A stretch of DNA of 64,000 bases from Herpetosiphon llansteffanensis (GCF_003205875.1 NZ_PUBZ01000079.1:51909-115908); one strand, 5' to 3'. Shown: positions 15,820 through 24,976, counted from the stretch's first letter. Notes: generated by a model not told the origin, from the sequence alone. Made by a program: numbers and translations.

Positions 15820-17379
15820 TTATGGTTGCAAGACGTTTTCGTCGCCTTCGACGGTCATAACCACGTTTTTAACTTGGGGAAATTGCTTTAAGGTAAAGTC
15901 GACTTGAGCTTGCAGCGATTCAAGCTGCATCGCGCCACCGCCCCATGCGCGCATTTCGCGGCTCCAATCGACATAGGCAGTATCGCCTTCGATACGAACC
16001 GAGCGCAGATAGACCCGCCCAGTCCAGCCAGTTTTATCGCCAGTATAGTCGGCAACTGTTTTGGGGCTTGGAATGGCGGTGCTATAGGCTGCATCTTCGC
16101 CAACTGGACCCCAAACTAATTCGCGGAGGGCAGCGCTGGCAACGCTTGCGGTTTTGGGCAGCGTCCGAACACCGTTGATTGAGCCTTCGCCTGCTAACCA
16201 AGAAACTTCGACCTCGGTGGTTGGTTGGCTGGTTAGATCAAGCATGCGCACATTTTGGGTTACTTCAACCGTACCATCAGCTTTGACCAATTCGAGGATT
16301 GCGCCTTGGGTTGGTAATGCTGGTGGGTTTGAACCTTCCCACATCAAGCTCAGGGCCAAATAGCCGTTATAGGCTTGGGTATTTTGTTCCAACAACGTGC
16401 CATCGGCATAGCGCAAGCGCACGGTGTAATTATCGCTGCTCAAGCCAACTGCTTCAACGTGCAATGGCAAGAAGGCGCTGGTTTCTGGTGCTGGTTGCGC
16501 CATGTATGCGCCGGTTCCTTCCCATTGGGGCAAGGTAACGGTCGATTCGGCCTGGCCAACGACCGCACCATCTTTTGGCGAAGTTGTGTAGGCAATGACA
16601 CGCCCGATGCGTTTGGTTAATGGCGCTTGGAAATTAATGCTGCCGCTAAAGGTTCCTGCCGAGCCATATTCGCCATCGGCGGTGACGCTGGTTTGGCCCA
16701 ACAAATGTAATTCGCTATCGTAGACTTCAATCACCACATTTTTTTCAAATGGCATGGCCGAGAGCGTACCTTTGAAATTTAACGGATTGCCAACGACCGA
16801 GTGCATTGCAGGCTCAGTCAATTCGATCAAAATGGCTTGCTCAGGGGCTGGCGTTGCTTCAGCCCCAACTGGCGCAAATTGCACCGCTTGCTCGGCAATC
16901 GTGCGATAGGGCAATTCGCCGCTCATATCGTCTTCGATAACCTTAATCACACCTTTGCCTGCTGCTGGCGGCGTGAAGTCGACAGTAACATCGAAGGTTG
17001 CACTGCTACCATATTCGCCAACGGCGGTAATTGGGCCTTCATAGACGGTGCTGCCATCTTCTGCTTGAATTAGCAAGCGCAAAGTTTTTTCGAATGGCGT
17101 GAGCACAATCGTGCCAGCAACGCGCACCGATGTGGTTAATAGGGCATCTGCTGGTGGAGCACTTAAGTTAATTTGGTTGGCCGTGGCAACCGTAGCCTGT
17201 GGGTTGGTGGTTGCTTGCGGCGCGGTGGTTGGAATGCTGGTTGCCGCCGAGCCACTCGCGATGGTGGCGGTGGCTTGAGCTGGTAGATTGCTGGTTGCTG
17301 CTGGCGTGTTGGTTGCTGGTGTTTGGCTGCTACACGCTGCCAGCAACAAGGCCAAACTAATATATTTCAATGAACGCAT
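15820..17379 (-). CDS. Lipoprotein with two Gmad2 domains and a GerMN domain
   Basis: 519 residues. A lipoprotein signal peptide is present (LALLLAACSS, Cys at the lipobox), then about 60 residues rich in T, A, P and S. Two Ig-like Gmad2 domains follow in tandem; both have the pattern 'V.G....PFEK....I...GEYGS...F...V.F..P'. A spacer comes next, then a GerMN-type domain at about 410-519 (TAYVDWSREM, LKQFPQVKNVVMTVEG). Such proteins are found in the envelope of non-sporing bacteria too; the role is unknown. GGAGGA lies before the ATG. Upstream lies a 1 kb repeat-filled gap, so it starts its own unit. Confidence 0.85.
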   Translation of the reverse strand: MRSLKYISLALLLAACSSQTPATNTPAATSNLPAQATATIASGSAATSIPTTAPQATTNPQATVATANQINLSAPPADALLTTSVRVAGTIVLTPFEKTLRLLIQAEDGSTVYEGPITAVGEYGSSATFDVTVDFTPPAAGKGVIKVIEDDMSGELPYRTIAEQAVQFAPVGAEATPAPEQAILIELTEPAMHSVVGNPLNFKGTLSAMPFEKNVVIEVYDSELHLLGQTSVTADGEYGSAGTFSGSINFQAPLTKRIGRVIAYTTSPKDGAVVGQAESTVTLPQWEGTGAYMAQPAPETSAFLPLHVEAVGLSSDNYTVRLRYADGTLLEQNTQAYNGYLALSLMWEGSNPPALPTQGAILELVKADGTVEVTQNVRMLDLTSQPTTEVEVSWLAGEGSINGVRTLPKTASVASAALRELVWGPVGEDAAYSTAIPSPKTVADYTGDKTGWTGRVYLRSVRIEGDTAYVDWSREMRAWGGGAMQLESLQAQVDFTLKQFPQVKNVVMTVEGDENVLQP

Positions 17380-18380
17380 TGAGTAATTCCTCCTACAAAT
17401 ACACCCTTACTTTAGCGCCTAATCACAATCTGGGCCATGGCTGGCAACTGAAGTGCATCTGATAAAAGGATGAATTACGAATTATGAGGGATGAAGCTAA
17501 GAACATAGAACATAGAACATAGAGCATAGGTGTCGGGAATTGGGGATCAGGGATCGGGGACGTTTAACGCAGCGGCACAGAGCAACCGAAGGATGAATTA
17601 TGAATTATGAGGGATGAAATACCAAATCAAAAATCAAAAGTCAAAAATCAAAAGGCAGAAGGCAGAAGAGATACAAGGAATCAGGATTTAGGGGCAGTTT
17701 TAACGCAGAAGCGCAGAGGAACCGAAGGATGAAGGATGAGGGATGAAGGATGAAATGCACGGACGAGGGAATAAGAAACCTTCGCGGTTTCATGCTTCGT
17801 GGATCAGGTTTTTAACGCAGCGGCGCAGAGCATGAAGGGCTATAGGCTGCAGGCTTGAGGCTATGGGAAGGATAATCCCAATAATCTGTGTCAATCTGTG
17901 GCTAAAAACGTTCATGGCTAGAGGCTATTGGCTTGTGGCTATGTGTACTGGTTCATCGGATTGGCAATCATGATCATGCCCTCACCCCCAGCCCCTCTCC
18001 CACTGAACGCGGGCGAGGGGAGCCGCTATTGTGCACCGAGAAATTGTGCAGAATCACGGGATTAAAGCCCCTCGCCCGCGTCACGGGAGAGGGGTTGGGG
18101 TGAGGGCATGAGTGCATTAGGCTTTTGGCTATGGGCTAGAGGCTATCGGAACATCATCACAATAATCTGTGCAATCTGTGGCTAAAAATGATTATTCGTG
18201 GCATTCGTGGAATTCGTGGCGAAAAAAACGAATCTTCGCGACCTTCGCGCGCTTCGCGGTTTCATGCTTCGTGTGCTTCGTCGATCAAAATGGAGCTGGC
18301 TAAGCCCTTGTTTTTCAGCGTTAGATGGCCTAAACTAGTTATAGTCGCAAGAATCTTGCTAGCGAAGGAGTTCGCAACCT
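17380..18380. repeat. 1 kb repeat-filled gap upstream of ferritin
   Basis: The longest gene-free stretch. Bases 17460-17940 mix GGATGAATTATGAGGGATG units, AACATAGAACATAGAGC units, AAAATCAAAAGTCAAAAATC units, CGCAGAGGAACCGAAGG and GGCTATGGGAAGG phrases. Bases 17944-18109 are a palindromic element (separate entry). Bases 18120-18290 hold ATCTGTGGCTAAAA, TTCGTGGCATTCGTGG and CGACCTTCGCGCGCTTCG phrases. At 18347-18359 is the perfect palindrome GCAAGAATCTTGC, and at 18362-18375 GCGAA-GGAG-TTCGC encloses the ferritin ribosome binding site. Confidence 0.75.
17944..18109. repeat. MITE-like palindromic element, TIR type A
   Basis: Left end TGTACTGGTTCATC. The core begins ATGCCCTCACCCCCAGCCCC and ends GGGGTTGGGGTGAGGGCAT, an almost perfect long inverted repeat with two internal hairpins built on CCCTCGCCCGCG/GCGGGCGAGG. 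The right TIR is lost. Confidence 0.75.
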
Positions 18381-18875
18381 ATGATTAATCCAACCATTGA
18401 AGCCGCAATTAACGATCAAATCAAGCATGAATTTGAGTCGGCCTACTTGTATCTTTCGATGTCGGCCTACTTCGAATCAGTAAATTTGGGTGGCTTCGCT
18501 CATTGGATGCGCTTGCAGTACGAAGAAGAAACAGAGCACGCCATGAAGTTGTTCGATTATTTGCACGATCGTGGCGGTCGTGCTGTGTTGCAAGGGTTTG
18601 AACAACCAAAATCAAACTTCAACTCATCGCTTGAAGTGTTTGAGTTGGCCTTGCACCACGAAGAAAAAGTCACGGCATTGATCAATTCGCTCTACGATTT
18701 GGCGATTAAAGAGAACGATCATGCTACCCAAATTCACTTGCAATGGTTTATTACCGAGCAAGTTGAGGAAGAAAAAAGCGCCTCGGATGTGGTCGAAAAG
18801 CTCAAAATGGCTGGCGATCACCCAGGGGCCTTGTTCTTGTTGAACGAACAGTTGGGCAGCCGCGCCGGCGATTAA
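18381..18875 (+). CDS. Non-haem ferritin
   Basis: 164 residues, the size of bacterial FtnA-type ferritin. It stores iron in a 24-mer shell and oxidises Fe(II) at a diiron site. The ligands are visible in the four-helix bundle: HEFESAYLYLSMSAYF (Glu17), EEETEHAMKLFDYLHDRGG (Glu50 and His53), and the third-helix NDHATQIHLQWFITEQVEEE with Glu and Gln. There is no haem-binding Met pattern, so ferritin rather than bacterioferritin. AAGGAG lies ten bases before the ATG, inside a small hairpin. A clear terminator follows. Confidence 0.94.
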   Translation: MINPTIEAAINDQIKHEFESAYLYLSMSAYFESVNLGGFAHWMRLQYEEETEHAMKLFDYLHDRGGRAVLQGFEQPKSNFNSSLEVFELALHHEEKVTALINSLYDLAIKENDHATQIHLQWFITEQVEEEKSASDVVEKLKMAGDHPGALFLLNEQLGSRAGD

Positions 18876-18900
18876 TACTATTCAGCAATCGTATCCTATA

Positions 18901-18928
18901 GGCACGCAGCTTGATTGCGTGCCTTTTT
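18901..18928 (+). terminator. Intrinsic terminator after ferritin
   Basis: GGCACGCA pairs with TGCGTGCC (loop GCTTGAT), followed by five T. It lies 25 bases after the ferritin stop. Confidence 0.9.
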
Positions 18929-18933
18929 GTTAT

Positions 18934-19485
18934 TTAGCCTTGCTGCTTGCGCCGCCAATGCCACCCTAGCAGCAGCAAAATTGCAATGCTATTCAATCCA
19001 ATCGAGAGATTTTTGAGCATAAAACTCCACGCCCAAAGGCTTGCCACGCTTGGCAATTGATTTGGATATTGGCTCAACATCAGCGCTTCGCAAATATTCT
19101 CGCTATAATCGCCAAGCAAATAGAGACTAGCTAAACTTGGCAGCCAGCGTTGCCAACCAGCCTGCTCACGAGTAAGCCAAAGCAGCGTTAGGCCAAAAAA
19201 CAGCCAAACCCCAATTGGCAGCAGCATATCGGGCAGAATTAACCACAGATGACTACTGCGCTGATCGCCATAGTTGCTGATTAATTCGTAGGCTAAATTG
19301 GGCGTAACGCTGGTTTTAGCCGAAAAAGCATTCGCCCCGCCGCCCAAATCCAATAACCCATAGCCACCAGTCCACGAATGAAACATGGTTGCCAGTACGT
19401 TGCTAACTATCAATAAACCCATTGCTAGACCAAAAGCCCACCAAATCAGGCGTGGCTGGGCAAATTTATGCAGAAATTTGGGCAT
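18934..19485 (-). CDS. Small multi-pass membrane protein
   Basis: 183 residues with four or so hydrophobic helices (WAFGLAMGLLIVSNVLATMF; LILPDMLLPIGVWLFFGLTLL; WLPSLASLYLLGDY; NSIAILLLLGWHW). A conserved-looking GDYSENICEALMLSQYP loop and a loop GYGLLDLGGGANAFS lie between them. I do not recognise the family by name; similar small uncharacterised membrane proteins are common. The ATG at 19485 follows GAGGAACCAGCA. A strong sigma70-type promoter lies just upstream (19525-19554). It does not appear to belong to the acyl-CoA operon upstream, which ends in its own terminator. Confidence 0.7.
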   Translation of the reverse strand: MPKFLHKFAQPRLIWWAFGLAMGLLIVSNVLATMFHSWTGGYGLLDLGGGANAFSAKTSVTPNLAYELISNYGDQRSSHLWLILPDMLLPIGVWLFFGLTLLWLTREQAGWQRWLPSLASLYLLGDYSENICEALMLSQYPNQLPSVASLWAWSFMLKNLSIGLNSIAILLLLGWHWRRKQQG

Positions 19486-19524
19486 TGCTGGTTCCTCGCT
19501 ACTCACAGATGGATTGCCAGCCAG

Positions 19525-19554
19525 AGCATAGCGATTCGACCAACCGCCTGTCAA
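19525..19554 (-). promoter_or_regulatory. Sigma70-type promoter for the small membrane protein
   Basis: On the minus strand TTGACA (19549-19554) and TATGCT (19525-19530) are separated by 18 bases, about 40 bases before the ATG at 19485. Confidence 0.7.
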
Positions 19555-19559
19555 GCATG

Positions 19560-19585
19560 AAAAAAACCGCTCAATCCGAGCGGCT
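19560..19585 (-). terminator. Intrinsic terminator after the MaoC-like gene
   Basis: On the minus strand CCGCTC pairs with GAGCGG (loop GGATT), extended by flanking AAG/TTT pairs, then a run of T. It ends the acyl-CoA ligase-MaoC unit. Confidence 0.8.
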
Positions 19586-19609
19586 TAGGTTTGAGCTGCG
19601 AATCGGCAA

Positions 19610-20008
19610 TTAGCTTGGCAGCAGCACGATGGCTTCGCCCTCGATCAAGGTTTTGCCTTCTTCGTTGAGCAATTGGGTCATCAATGTAGCGATTGGCTTA
19701 TCATCGCGCAGGCTTTTGATTTCTGCATAGGCGGTGACGGTATCGCCAATGTAAATCGGGCTGCGAAAAGCCAAGCTTTGGTTGAGATAAATCGTGCCTG
19801 GGCCGGGTAAATGCATGCCAATCACCGCCGAAATCAGGCCAGCGCCAAGCATGCCGTGAGCAATGCGTCGCCCAAAACGTGATTCGCGGGCGGCAACTTC
19901 GTCGATGTGGACAGGGTTGGCATCACCCGAAATGCCTGCGAACAAAATAATATCGGCTTCGGTGATGGTTTTGCGCAACTTTGCGCTTTGGCCAATTGTA
20001 TAGCTCAT
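19610..20008 (-). CDS. MaoC-like (R)-specific enoyl-CoA hydratase family protein
   Basis: 132 residues, single hot-dog domain, like PhaJ-type (R)-enoyl-CoA hydratases. The catalytic Asp/His pair lies in FAGISGDANPVHIDEVAA, the diagnostic hydratase-2 motif (D31 and H36 by this start). Then RIAHGMLGAGLISAVIGMHLPGPGTIYL follows the family. It would hydrate trans-2-enoyl-CoA, or act on a related thioester. The ATG at 20008 is chosen because the family begins at SYTIGQ; a longer frame would read into repeats. It is the last gene of the acyl-CoA block, 171 bases after the ligase, and followed by a terminator. Confidence 0.88.
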   Translation of the reverse strand: MSYTIGQSAKLRKTITEADIILFAGISGDANPVHIDEVAARESRFGRRIAHGMLGAGLISAVIGMHLPGPGTIYLNQSLAFRSPIYIGDTVTAYAEIKSLRDDKPIATLMTQLLNEEGKTLIEGEAIVLLPS

Positions 20009-20179
20009 GTGTGAAATCCTTTGAATAGTGGGGATCGGCTGTTGGGGGCTGGGGAAAAGGATGAATGATGAGGGATGAAGGATGAAATGCTGCAAATCAG
20101 CCCTTCGTGCGCTTCGTGTCTTTCGTGGATCAAGCGCGAGCCAGTCCCCGACCCCCAACAACCGATCCCCGACACTGTT
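20009..20179. repeat. Phrase repeats between ligase and hydratase genes
   Basis: Contains GATGAATGATGAGGGATG units, TTCGTGCGCTTCGTGTC units and CCCGACCCCCAACAACCG phrases. Repeats inside a likely operon show that the arrays do not only mark operon ends. Confidence 0.65.
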
Positions 20180-21679
20180 CTAATACCCAAACAACTTGCG
20201 TAGCTCTGGCTTGACCACCTTGCCACTGGCGTTGTGTGGTAGCTCCGGCAGAAAATAAATTGATTTGGGGGTTTTGTAGCTGGCGAGGCGTTCGCGACAG
20301 AAGGCAATCAACGTGGCCTCATCAAGCTGCATGCTTGGACGCAACACCACCAAGGCCCGCCCAACTTCGCCCCAACGACTATCGGGAATACCAATCACTG
20401 CGCATTCTTGCACGGCTGAATGCTGATAGAGCACATTTTCGATTTCGGCGGGGTAAACATTCTCGCCGCCAGAAATGTACATATCCTTTTTGCGATCGAC
20501 GATATAGAAATAGCCTTCTGCATCAACCCGCGCCAGATCGCCGGTGTAGAACCAGCCTTTTTGCAAGGCTTGGGCGGTGGCCACCGGATTGCGCCAATAG
20601 CCATTGCAGACCGTCGGCCCATATAAAATTAATTCGCCAATGCTGTTAGTTGGCACATCGCGGCCAGCCTCATCGACAATTCGCGCATCAAGGTGGAAAA
20701 TGGGCTTGCCAACCGAGCCAGCCTTGCGAATCGCATCCTCTGGGTTGAGCGTGAAGCAATTGACCGAAACTTCGGTTAGGCCATAGCCTTGGCGAAACGG
20801 AATCTGGCGTTGTTGATAGGCCTCAATCAAGGGAATTGGGCAGGGTGCGCCGCCAGCGATGCAAAAACGTAGGCTGCTGAGGTTGGTTTGGGCAAAATTC
20901 GGTGCTTGCAGCAACATTTCAAACATGGTTGGCACAGCAAAAAAGATCGTTACCTGCTCGCGCTCAATCAATTGCAAACAGCGCTCTGGCTGCCAATCGT
21001 GCATCAGCACCATCGTGCCGCCAGCGTGCAAAATTGGCAAGGTGAGCACATTCAAGCCGCCAGTATGAAACAACGGCGTGTGAATAATGCTCACGTCATC
21101 GGCGTGCAAATCCCAGCCCACATTGGTATTCAGCGAATTCCACACCAGCACCCGATGCGACAATACTGCTCCCTTGGGTGCGCCCGTCGTGCCCGAGGTA
21201 TACAAAATGAGGTGCGGGTCATCGAGATCAACCGCTTCGCTGATTGGCAGATCGCTGGCGTGAGCCAAAAGTTGAGCGTACTCAGCACCCAGTTCGATCC
21301 AATGTTTGAGCGGGCTTTGGCTGCGCAGGGTTGGCAACATTGGCGTAAATTGGCTATCGTAGAGCAACACGCTAGCGGCGCTATCTTTGAGCATATAAAT
21401 CAATTCGTGCTCAGTTAAGCGCCAATTCAAGGGTACTAAAATCGCCCCAAGTTTGCCGGTGGCGAATACGGCATCGAGATAGCCAATTTGATTTTTGGCC
21501 AAAATTGCCACCCGATCGCCTTTGCCAACGCCAAAATGCTGGCGCAAACTGGCGGCCAAACGATTGGCGCGACTATTCAATTGGCGGTAGCTATAGCGCT
21601 CGCCATCGCGGTCGTCAACCAGCGCTATTCGCTCTGGCGTAAGCAACTCACGCTTGCCAAGCCAGTCACCAATGTACAT
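20180..21679 (-). CDS. Acyl-CoA synthetase (AMP-forming)
   Basis: 499 residues, ANL superfamily, in the medium/long-chain or aromatic acyl-CoA ligase group. Activates a carboxylic acid with ATP and CoA through an acyl-AMP. Seen: P-loop LYTSGTTGAPKGAVLSH (about 161-177), A5 motif YGLTEVSVN, A7 TGDLARVDAEGYFYIVDR, the hinge DRKKDMYISGGENVYP, and the C-terminal catalytic Lys in ASGKVVKPELR. AAAGGAG lies seven bases before the ATG. It lies downstream of the KAS III-like gene and before the MaoC gene, so it probably activates the acid imported by the neighbouring LIV-type transporter. The exact substrate is not readable. Confidence 0.9.
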   Translation of the reverse strand: MYIGDWLGKRELLTPERIALVDDRDGERYSYRQLNSRANRLAASLRQHFGVGKGDRVAILAKNQIGYLDAVFATGKLGAILVPLNWRLTEHELIYMLKDSAASVLLYDSQFTPMLPTLRSQSPLKHWIELGAEYAQLLAHASDLPISEAVDLDDPHLILYTSGTTGAPKGAVLSHRVLVWNSLNTNVGWDLHADDVSIIHTPLFHTGGLNVLTLPILHAGGTMVLMHDWQPERCLQLIEREQVTIFFAVPTMFEMLLQAPNFAQTNLSSLRFCIAGGAPCPIPLIEAYQQRQIPFRQGYGLTEVSVNCFTLNPEDAIRKAGSVGKPIFHLDARIVDEAGRDVPTNSIGELILYGPTVCNGYWRNPVATAQALQKGWFYTGDLARVDAEGYFYIVDRKKDMYISGGENVYPAEIENVLYQHSAVQECAVIGIPDSRWGEVGRALVVLRPSMQLDEATLIAFCRERLASYKTPKSIYFLPELPHNASGKVVKPELRKLFGY

Positions 21680-21857
21680 TGCAATGCTCCTTTAGAAGAA
21701 CAGAGAGCATAGAACATAGAACATAATCCGGATCTTTAAAAAACTGCTTGAATGCATGGTGATGAAGAAATTCTATGCGCTATGATCTTTAAATTCTTCT
21801 CCTTCATAATTTATGTTTTGCCTTGATCTCTATGTTCTATGCTCTCTGTTCTATGCT
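21680..21857. repeat. Phrase repeats between KAS III-like and ligase genes
   Basis: Units of AGAGCATAGAACATAG at 21700-21725 and TATGTTCTATGCTCTC at 21828-21855 flank AT-rich unique sequence. Confidence 0.6.
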
Positions 21858-22880
21858 CTACTCTCCCCAGCGCACGGCGCTTGCGGCCCAGGTATAGCCA
21901 GTGCCAGCACCAGCCAAGACTACCAAATCGCCTGCTTTGAGCAAGCCGCGTTGTTGGGCCAATTCAAGCGCCAATTGCTGATCGACCGATTGAATATGGC
22001 CATAGTCATCAAGGTAGATTGCTTGATCGGGGCGTAACCCCAAATCGTGCAATAATCCATTGTGAAACGATGGCTTCATATGCGTAAGCGCCAGAAACGC
22101 AATATCCGAGCGTTGGTAGCCCGACCGCGTGACCGCTTGATCGATCACTTGAACAAAATTGGGCTGCGAAACCAAGCCCAAGCGATCGCGCATATCTTCG
22201 AGTTGTAAGACATCAAGTTGGTGGTAGCCAGCGTCGATGGTGGCTTGGCTGGTTGGGAAGCGTGCGCCACCGCCGCGCATCACCACGTTTTCGCTAAATG
22301 AGCCATCGACCAGCACCGCCGATTCGAGCACTTGGTTGGTCGCATAATCGCGGCGCAAGAGCATGGCCGAAGCCCCCGCCCCAAAGTTGAACATAAAACG
22401 CGCTTGTTGGTTGTCGTAGCGCACCAGCTCGTTTTCGCGGGCTGCCGAAACCAGCAACACATTGCGCAACATTGGGTCGGCGCGCATTTGATCGCGGGCA
22501 GTTTTGATTGCGACTGGTGAGCCGGCGCACAAGGCATAAATTTCGTAGGCATAGGCGTTTTTGGCCCCAATCAGATGCTGAATGTTGGCCGCCGCCGACC
22601 ACACGACATAATCTTTGTATTCGCTGCCGTGATAGATAATCAAATCAACATCCAATGGGTCGATTTCGGCGCTTGCCAAGGCTTTGCGTGCAGCTTCAGC
22701 CGCCATGGCCGATGGCGTATCGTGGGCTTCGGCCACATGTTTTTGGCGAATGCCTAGCTTTTCGATTACCACAGCTTCGGGAATGTTGGCAGCTAGGCCA
22801 ATTTGGCTGGCGGTTTCAACTGCTGCTGGAACATAGGTCGCAATCGCAGCAATGCCAATTGGCGGAAATTCGTAACTCAT
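21858..22880 (-). CDS. KAS III-like (FabH-family) thiolase-fold enzyme
   Basis: 340 residues, thiolase fold as in 3-oxoacyl-ACP synthase III and HMG-CoA synthase. The nucleophile is probably the Cys of IYALCAGSP, around residue 117. The His is in LALTHMKPSFHNG. Where FabH has Asn in YGNTS, this protein has DDYGHIQSVD, so the third catalytic position is probably His. That variant marks a side branch of the family whose members need not make fatty acids. It overlaps livM by four bases (ATGA), so it is translationally coupled to a transporter subunit. Likely role: condensing or transferring an acyl-CoA in the pathway fed by the transporter; inference only. Confidence 0.82.
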   Translation of the reverse strand: MSYEFPPIGIAAIATYVPAAVETASQIGLAANIPEAVVIEKLGIRQKHVAEAHDTPSAMAAEAARKALASAEIDPLDVDLIIYHGSEYKDYVVWSAAANIQHLIGAKNAYAYEIYALCAGSPVAIKTARDQMRADPMLRNVLLVSAARENELVRYDNQQARFMFNFGAGASAMLLRRDYATNQVLESAVLVDGSFSENVVMRGGGARFPTSQATIDAGYHQLDVLQLEDMRDRLGLVSQPNFVQVIDQAVTRSGYQRSDIAFLALTHMKPSFHNGLLHDLGLRPDQAIYLDDYGHIQSVDQQLALELAQQRGLLKAGDLVVLAGAGTGYTWAASAVRWGE

Positions 22881-23908
22881 GATTCAGCCTTTGGTTTCAT
22901 GGCTTGGCGCAAGCGTTCGACAGAGCTACGGCTGGTTTTGCCGCGCAACTTGCGAATCGCCCCCATCAAGCCAGCAGGGAAGAACAACACCAGCACCACA
23001 TACACGATGCCAAATACAAGGTCTGGGCGCAACCAAGCTGGTAGAAGCGCTTGCGTAAATTCGCCTTTGAGGCCGTGATCAAGCAAGCGGATGGTTGCAG
23101 CGCCCAGCATTGGCCCAATCAGCGTGCCAATCCCGCCGATGATCGTCATCAACAGGGCTTGGATGGTCAGATTGACGCTGAGCATTTCGAAGCTGGCGCT
23201 TTTTTCGTAGAGCACCATCAACATGCCAGCCAAGGCAGCAATTGTTGATGAAATGGCGGTTGCTAGTAATTTGAAATGCAGCGTGTTATAGCCCAAGGCG
23301 GTGGCGCGTGGCTCATTTTCGCGAATCGCCACAAACACACGGCCAGTTGGCGAGTTGATCAAGCGTCGCGCAGCGTAATACAGCCCAACCATACAAGCCA
23401 AGGTCAAAAAGTAGAAACGCAAACGATAGGTCGTGGCATCGATTGCTGCTGGCACGACAATTCCTTGCAAGCCAATTTCGCCGCCAGTAATTGGCTTGAG
23501 CTTAGGATCATCTGCTTTGAACAAGATGAAGAAAATCTCGGCCAGCGCCAGCGTGATCATCGAAAAATAGACCCCGCTGACCCGTAGCGATAATGCGCCG
23601 ACTGCTGCGCCAAGGGTTGCGCCAACGATAATCACCGCAGCCAGCACAATCAGCATTGAGGGCGGCTCTGCTTGGCGCAGCAAAATCGCCGCGGTATAGC
23701 CACCAGCGCCAAAAAACAGCGCATGGCCGAACGAAATCATGCCGGTGTAGCCCATCAGCAAATCGTAGCTCAGGGCATAAATCGCCAGAATGAAAATCTG
23801 AATAAAGACCCCTTGCCAAAAGCGAGTCGTATCGGCTGCAAAGGCAAATGGCAAACTTGCCAAGCCGCCAATCGCTACAAGTGGCAGCAGTGGGCGCAAA
23901 CGCTGCAT
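22877..23908 (-). CDS. livM: LIV-type ABC transporter permease LivM
   Basis: 343 residues with about ten hydrophobic helices. The FIQIFILAIYALSYDLLMGYTGMISFGHA segment and the cytoplasmic coupling loop IRENEPRATALGYN are diagnostic of LivM (HAAT family). The end SVERLRQAMKPKAES is soluble. With LivH it forms the membrane channel of a LIV/amide-type importer. It lies between the alpha/beta hydrolase and the KAS III-like gene, apart from the other transporter genes but on the same strand. The substrate may be a hydrophobic or aromatic acid rather than leucine, given its neighbours (inference). Confidence 0.92.
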   Translation of the reverse strand: MQRLRPLLPLVAIGGLASLPFAFAADTTRFWQGVFIQIFILAIYALSYDLLMGYTGMISFGHALFFGAGGYTAAILLRQAEPPSMLIVLAAVIIVGATLGAAVGALSLRVSGVYFSMITLALAEIFFILFKADDPKLKPITGGEIGLQGIVVPAAIDATTYRLRFYFLTLACMVGLYYAARRLINSPTGRVFVAIRENEPRATALGYNTLHFKLLATAISSTIAALAGMLMVLYEKSASFEMLSVNLTIQALLMTIIGGIGTLIGPMLGAATIRLLDHGLKGEFTQALLPAWLRPDLVFGIVYVVLVLFFPAGLMGAIRKLRGKTSRSSVERLRQAMKPKAES

Positions 23909-23920
23909 AGCAAACCTCTC

Positions 23921-24976
23921 CTAAACCTGAGTTAGAAAATCAAGCAACGCCGTGTTGAACAAACTTGGTTGTTCGATGTGCGGCGAGTGGCCACAATTGG
24001 CCAAGACGGTTTCTTGGTATTCGCCGCCGTGAGCAGCATAGTTTTCGAGCACTGCCCGCAATTGGCCAACCATTGGCTGGGCGGGATGGGTTTCCGCGCC
24101 AGGCCAACCTGGCACTAGACCCAATTGCCCAAGCATGCACAAATCAAACATTGAGGCATCAGAAACAATTTGGTCGGCATCGCCGCGAATCCAAAGCACT
24201 GGCGGTTGTGGCTGAATTGTGGCAAAACTGCTTTGGTTCAGATATTTGGGCGAGAGTGCATTGTTAACGCCACCTGTGCCTGGCGCAACCAGCGGCCAAT
24301 TCTCTGAGGCCACCAAATCGCCTGGGTAATTTTGCGGCGAGCAATAGGTCAACAGCATCTCATCAACAAACACATCTTCGCGGCTGGAGCGGAACGGTGG
24401 TTTGAAGTAGAAGGTATTCATAATCGTGCGTGGCGAAACTGGGCCATCGCCGCGATCTTGGTTTTTGAGCGCTTCGACAAAGGCTCCGTTAGCAGTTCCG
24501 CCGCCGCTGCCAGCATAATCAGGGCTGTTGGGTTGGCCGTCGAGGCCTTGGGTTCCGCCGTAGCCATAGGGCGAGCCTGGGGCAACGAGGGTCAGCGAAC
24601 GCACATTCGTGGCGTGATCAAGAGCATATTGCAGAATGATGTTGCCGCCCAGCGACCAACCAACCAAGTGCGCTTGGCGTAGGTTGAGAGTTTGCAACAA
24701 GCTAGCGAGATCGTCGCTGAAGTCGCGCACGCCACGGGTTGCATCAAGCGGCAAGCGCTCCGAGCGGCCATAGCTGCGCAGATCAGGGGCAATGACATAA
24801 TAATCGTCGGGCAAGGCCAGCATCAATTCTTCCCAAAAACGAGCGGCTGAAACATTGCCATGCACCAGCACAATTGGCTGATTGTTGGGATCGCCACGCT
24901 CAAGCACATGCATCGCCAAGCGCGGCGTTTGGACTACACGGGCGGTTAATCCGGCTAACAATGGTGGATTGAGCAT
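23921..24976 (-). CDS. Alpha/beta hydrolase
   Basis: 351 residues, classic alpha/beta-hydrolase fold. Nucleophile Ser in GWSLGGN, oxyanion VHGN, acid Asp in IRGDADQIVSD and His in NCGHSPHIEQP. A longer than usual cap region sits between about residues 140 and 250. No signal peptide, so cytoplasmic. It stands between livH and livM in the transporter block, so it may cleave an ester or lactone form of the imported compound. Esterase, lactonase and haloalkane dehalogenase-like activities cannot be separated by eye. Confidence 0.88.
   Translation of the reverse strand: MLNPPLLAGLTARVVQTPRLAMHVLERGDPNNQPIVLVHGNVSAARFWEELMLALPDDYYVIAPDLRSYGRSERLPLDATRGVRDFSDDLASLLQTLNLRQAHLVGWSLGGNIILQYALDHATNVRSLTLVAPGSPYGYGGTQGLDGQPNSPDYAGSGGGTANGAFVEALKNQDRGDGPVSPRTIMNTFYFKPPFRSSREDVFVDEMLLTYCSPQNYPGDLVASENWPLVAPGTGGVNNALSPKYLNQSSFATIQPQPPVLWIRGDADQIVSDASMFDLCMLGQLGLVPGWPGAETHPAQPMVGQLRAVLENYAAHGGEYQETVLANCGHSPHIEQPSLFNTALLDFLTQV

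Noticed and set aside
17455..18290. CRISPR-like array
   Set aside because: Units are short, degenerate, differ in length and have no constant spacers; no cas genes nearby.
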